From assembly GCA_904393115.1 (NCBI GenBank), contig CAJFMX010000019.1:1-43467 (forward strand): DNA of 43,467 nt, in the 5' to 3' direction. The stretch is from an uncultured Clostridia bacterium (lineage in GTDB: Bacteria > Bacillota > Clostridia > Christensenellales > UBA1750). The notes beneath the pieces were generated by a model, which was not told the DNA's origin, ran no database searches, and saw nothing but the letters and a program-made list of their open reading frames with translations. Below are positions 42,933-43,467 of this stretch, piece after piece. The position numbers and the translations under genes were made by a program. Numbering within the stretch: position 1 is the first letter of the stretch; every line of letters begins with the position of its first letter.

Positions 42933-42961
42933 ATTGTACGGGAAAACGCGCCCCGGCGCAA
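42933..42961 (-). promoter_or_regulatory. Promoter of the GHL6 gene
   Basis: On the minus strand TTGCGC (42961-42956), 17-base spacer and TACAAT (42938-42933), about 34 bases upstream of the ATG at 42899. Confidence 0.75.
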
Positions 42962-42972
42962 GAGCCGCGGCT

Positions 42973-43467
42973 TCAGCGCAGGGCGCGGCGCCAGAGGTAG
43001 CTGTGGCCGAGCGCGGCGCGCAGGGCGCGCTCCACCGCGTCGTGGTAGGCCCACAGCGTCTGCAATTCCTCCTGGTCGGGCGTGCATTCTGCGTAGAGCA
43101 GCCGCTCGCAAACCTCGACGGCCTGCGCGCAGGTGGGCGCGCCCTCCCCCAGGGGCAGGCTCCGGTCCACGCGCTGCGCCCAGGCCGCGAGCGTCTCGCC
43201 CGCGGCCCGGCCGAGGTTGTAGAGCGCCATCTGCCGTTCCAGGTCCGCGCACAGCGCCTGGCCCGCGCCCTTGCGGCCCTGTTTGCGCACCAGGCGCTCC
43301 AGCGCGAACGCGCGCGCCTTGCGCCCCAACAAGAATCGGTAGAGCAGCCACAGCGCGGCCAGCGCGAGCCCGGCGCCCGCCGCGCGCAGCGCCGCCTGCG
43401 CGAGCCCGCGGAAGTCCTCCCGGGGAGAGGCGGCCTCCGGCTGCGGCGTGGGCCGCGCCGTGGCGGT
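42973..43467 (-). CDS. C-terminal part of a transglutaminase/DUF4129-type membrane protein (partial)
   Basis: An open frame enters from the right edge and ends at 42973, giving 164 visible residues. It has a proline-rich stretch (RPTPQPEAASPRED), a transmembrane helix (about residues 28-48 of the visible part, LAALWLLYRFLLG), then a cytoplasmic helical tail containing MALYNLGRAAGETLAAWAQRV and CERLLYAECTPDQEELQTLW. That tail matches the DUF4129 pattern found at the end of TgpA-like transglutaminase proteins. The catalytic half would lie beyond the window. Assignment is from the tail only and is therefore moderate. Confidence 0.6.
   Translation of the reverse strand, partial: TATARPTPQPEAASPREDFRGLAQAALRAAGAGLALAALWLLYRFLLGRKARAFALERLVRKQGRKGAGQALCADLERQMALYNLGRAAGETLAAWAQRVDRSLPLGEGAPTCAQAVEVCERLLYAECTPDQEELQTLWAYHDAVERALRAALGHSYLWRRALR

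Overview
The window is GC-rich DNA (most coding rows exceed 65% GC) from a low-copy Gram-positive lineage, most likely a gut-type Clostridia member. The evidence is strong AGGAGG-type ribosome binding sites, sigma-A-like promoters with extended -10 boxes, a perfect CIRCE operator, a YesM/YesN two-component pair, a PepV-type dipeptidase, DUF6485-like and DUF6483-like small proteins, and a GHL6-type glycosidase. There are no phage, IS, CRISPR or tRNA genes. This is mostly ordinary chromosome with small, dense operons on both strands. Taxonomy is inference; no 16S is present.

Layout. 1-3276 (minus): rpoB, cut by the left edge, with its own promoter and a divergent anion permease (3697-4815). 4929-6537 (plus): an ECF sigma factor overlapping its membrane anti-sigma factor. 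6597-8880 (minus): an AraC regulator and a MATE exporter, divergent from an E2/CAT-fold acyltransferase-like gene (9080-9946). 10014-13830 (minus): small membrane protein, DUF1275 protein, serine hydrolase and IlvD/EDD dehydratase. 13956-15287 (plus): a second MATE exporter. 15304-15604 (minus): a candidate structured RNA with its own promoter and terminator. 15705-20150 (minus): a TPR, HEAT-like, HD and RlmL-type methyltransferase operon. 20340-20720: a short DtxR-type repressor. 20797-24228 (minus): PepV dipeptidase, sialate O-acetylesterase and GNAT. 24431-28694 (plus): a SWIM-SNF2 helicase, two GNATs and a small membrane protein, followed by a GNAT fossil and an AT-rich methyltransferase (28838-29626). 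29738-31995 (minus): a DUF6485-like protein and CIRCE-controlled htpG. 32128-37697 (minus): response regulator, histidine kinase, sugar-binding lipoprotein and GH13 amylase. 37740-38813: divergent YfcE phosphodiesterase and DUF6483-like protein. 38890-40893 (plus): mannonate-dehydratase-like enzyme, a small coiled protein and an SGNH hydrolase. 40956-42899 (minus): GHL6 glycosidase. 42973 to the end (minus): tail of a transglutaminase-like membrane protein.

How the genes fit together. Several blocks point to a life on plant or host glycans: the YesMN/lipoprotein/GH13 unit looks like a sugar-sensing three-component system, and sialate esterase, mannonate dehydratase, SGNH hydrolase, GHL6 and a sugar-acid-type dehydratase are scattered around it. 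Stress and envelope functions appear as htpG, the ECF pair and two MATE pumps.

Most notable observations. The candidate RNA at 15304-15604; asparagine in place of the conserved rifampicin-pocket histidine in RpoB; a His/Cys-rich insertion in HtpG combined with CIRCE control; a GNAT gene ended by TAG exactly where the family has tryptophan; and the scarred, low-GC methyltransferase locus. I found no large unknown defence-like or biosynthetic system; the most plausible undescribed items are the RNA and the TPR/HEAT/HD/RlmL operon.
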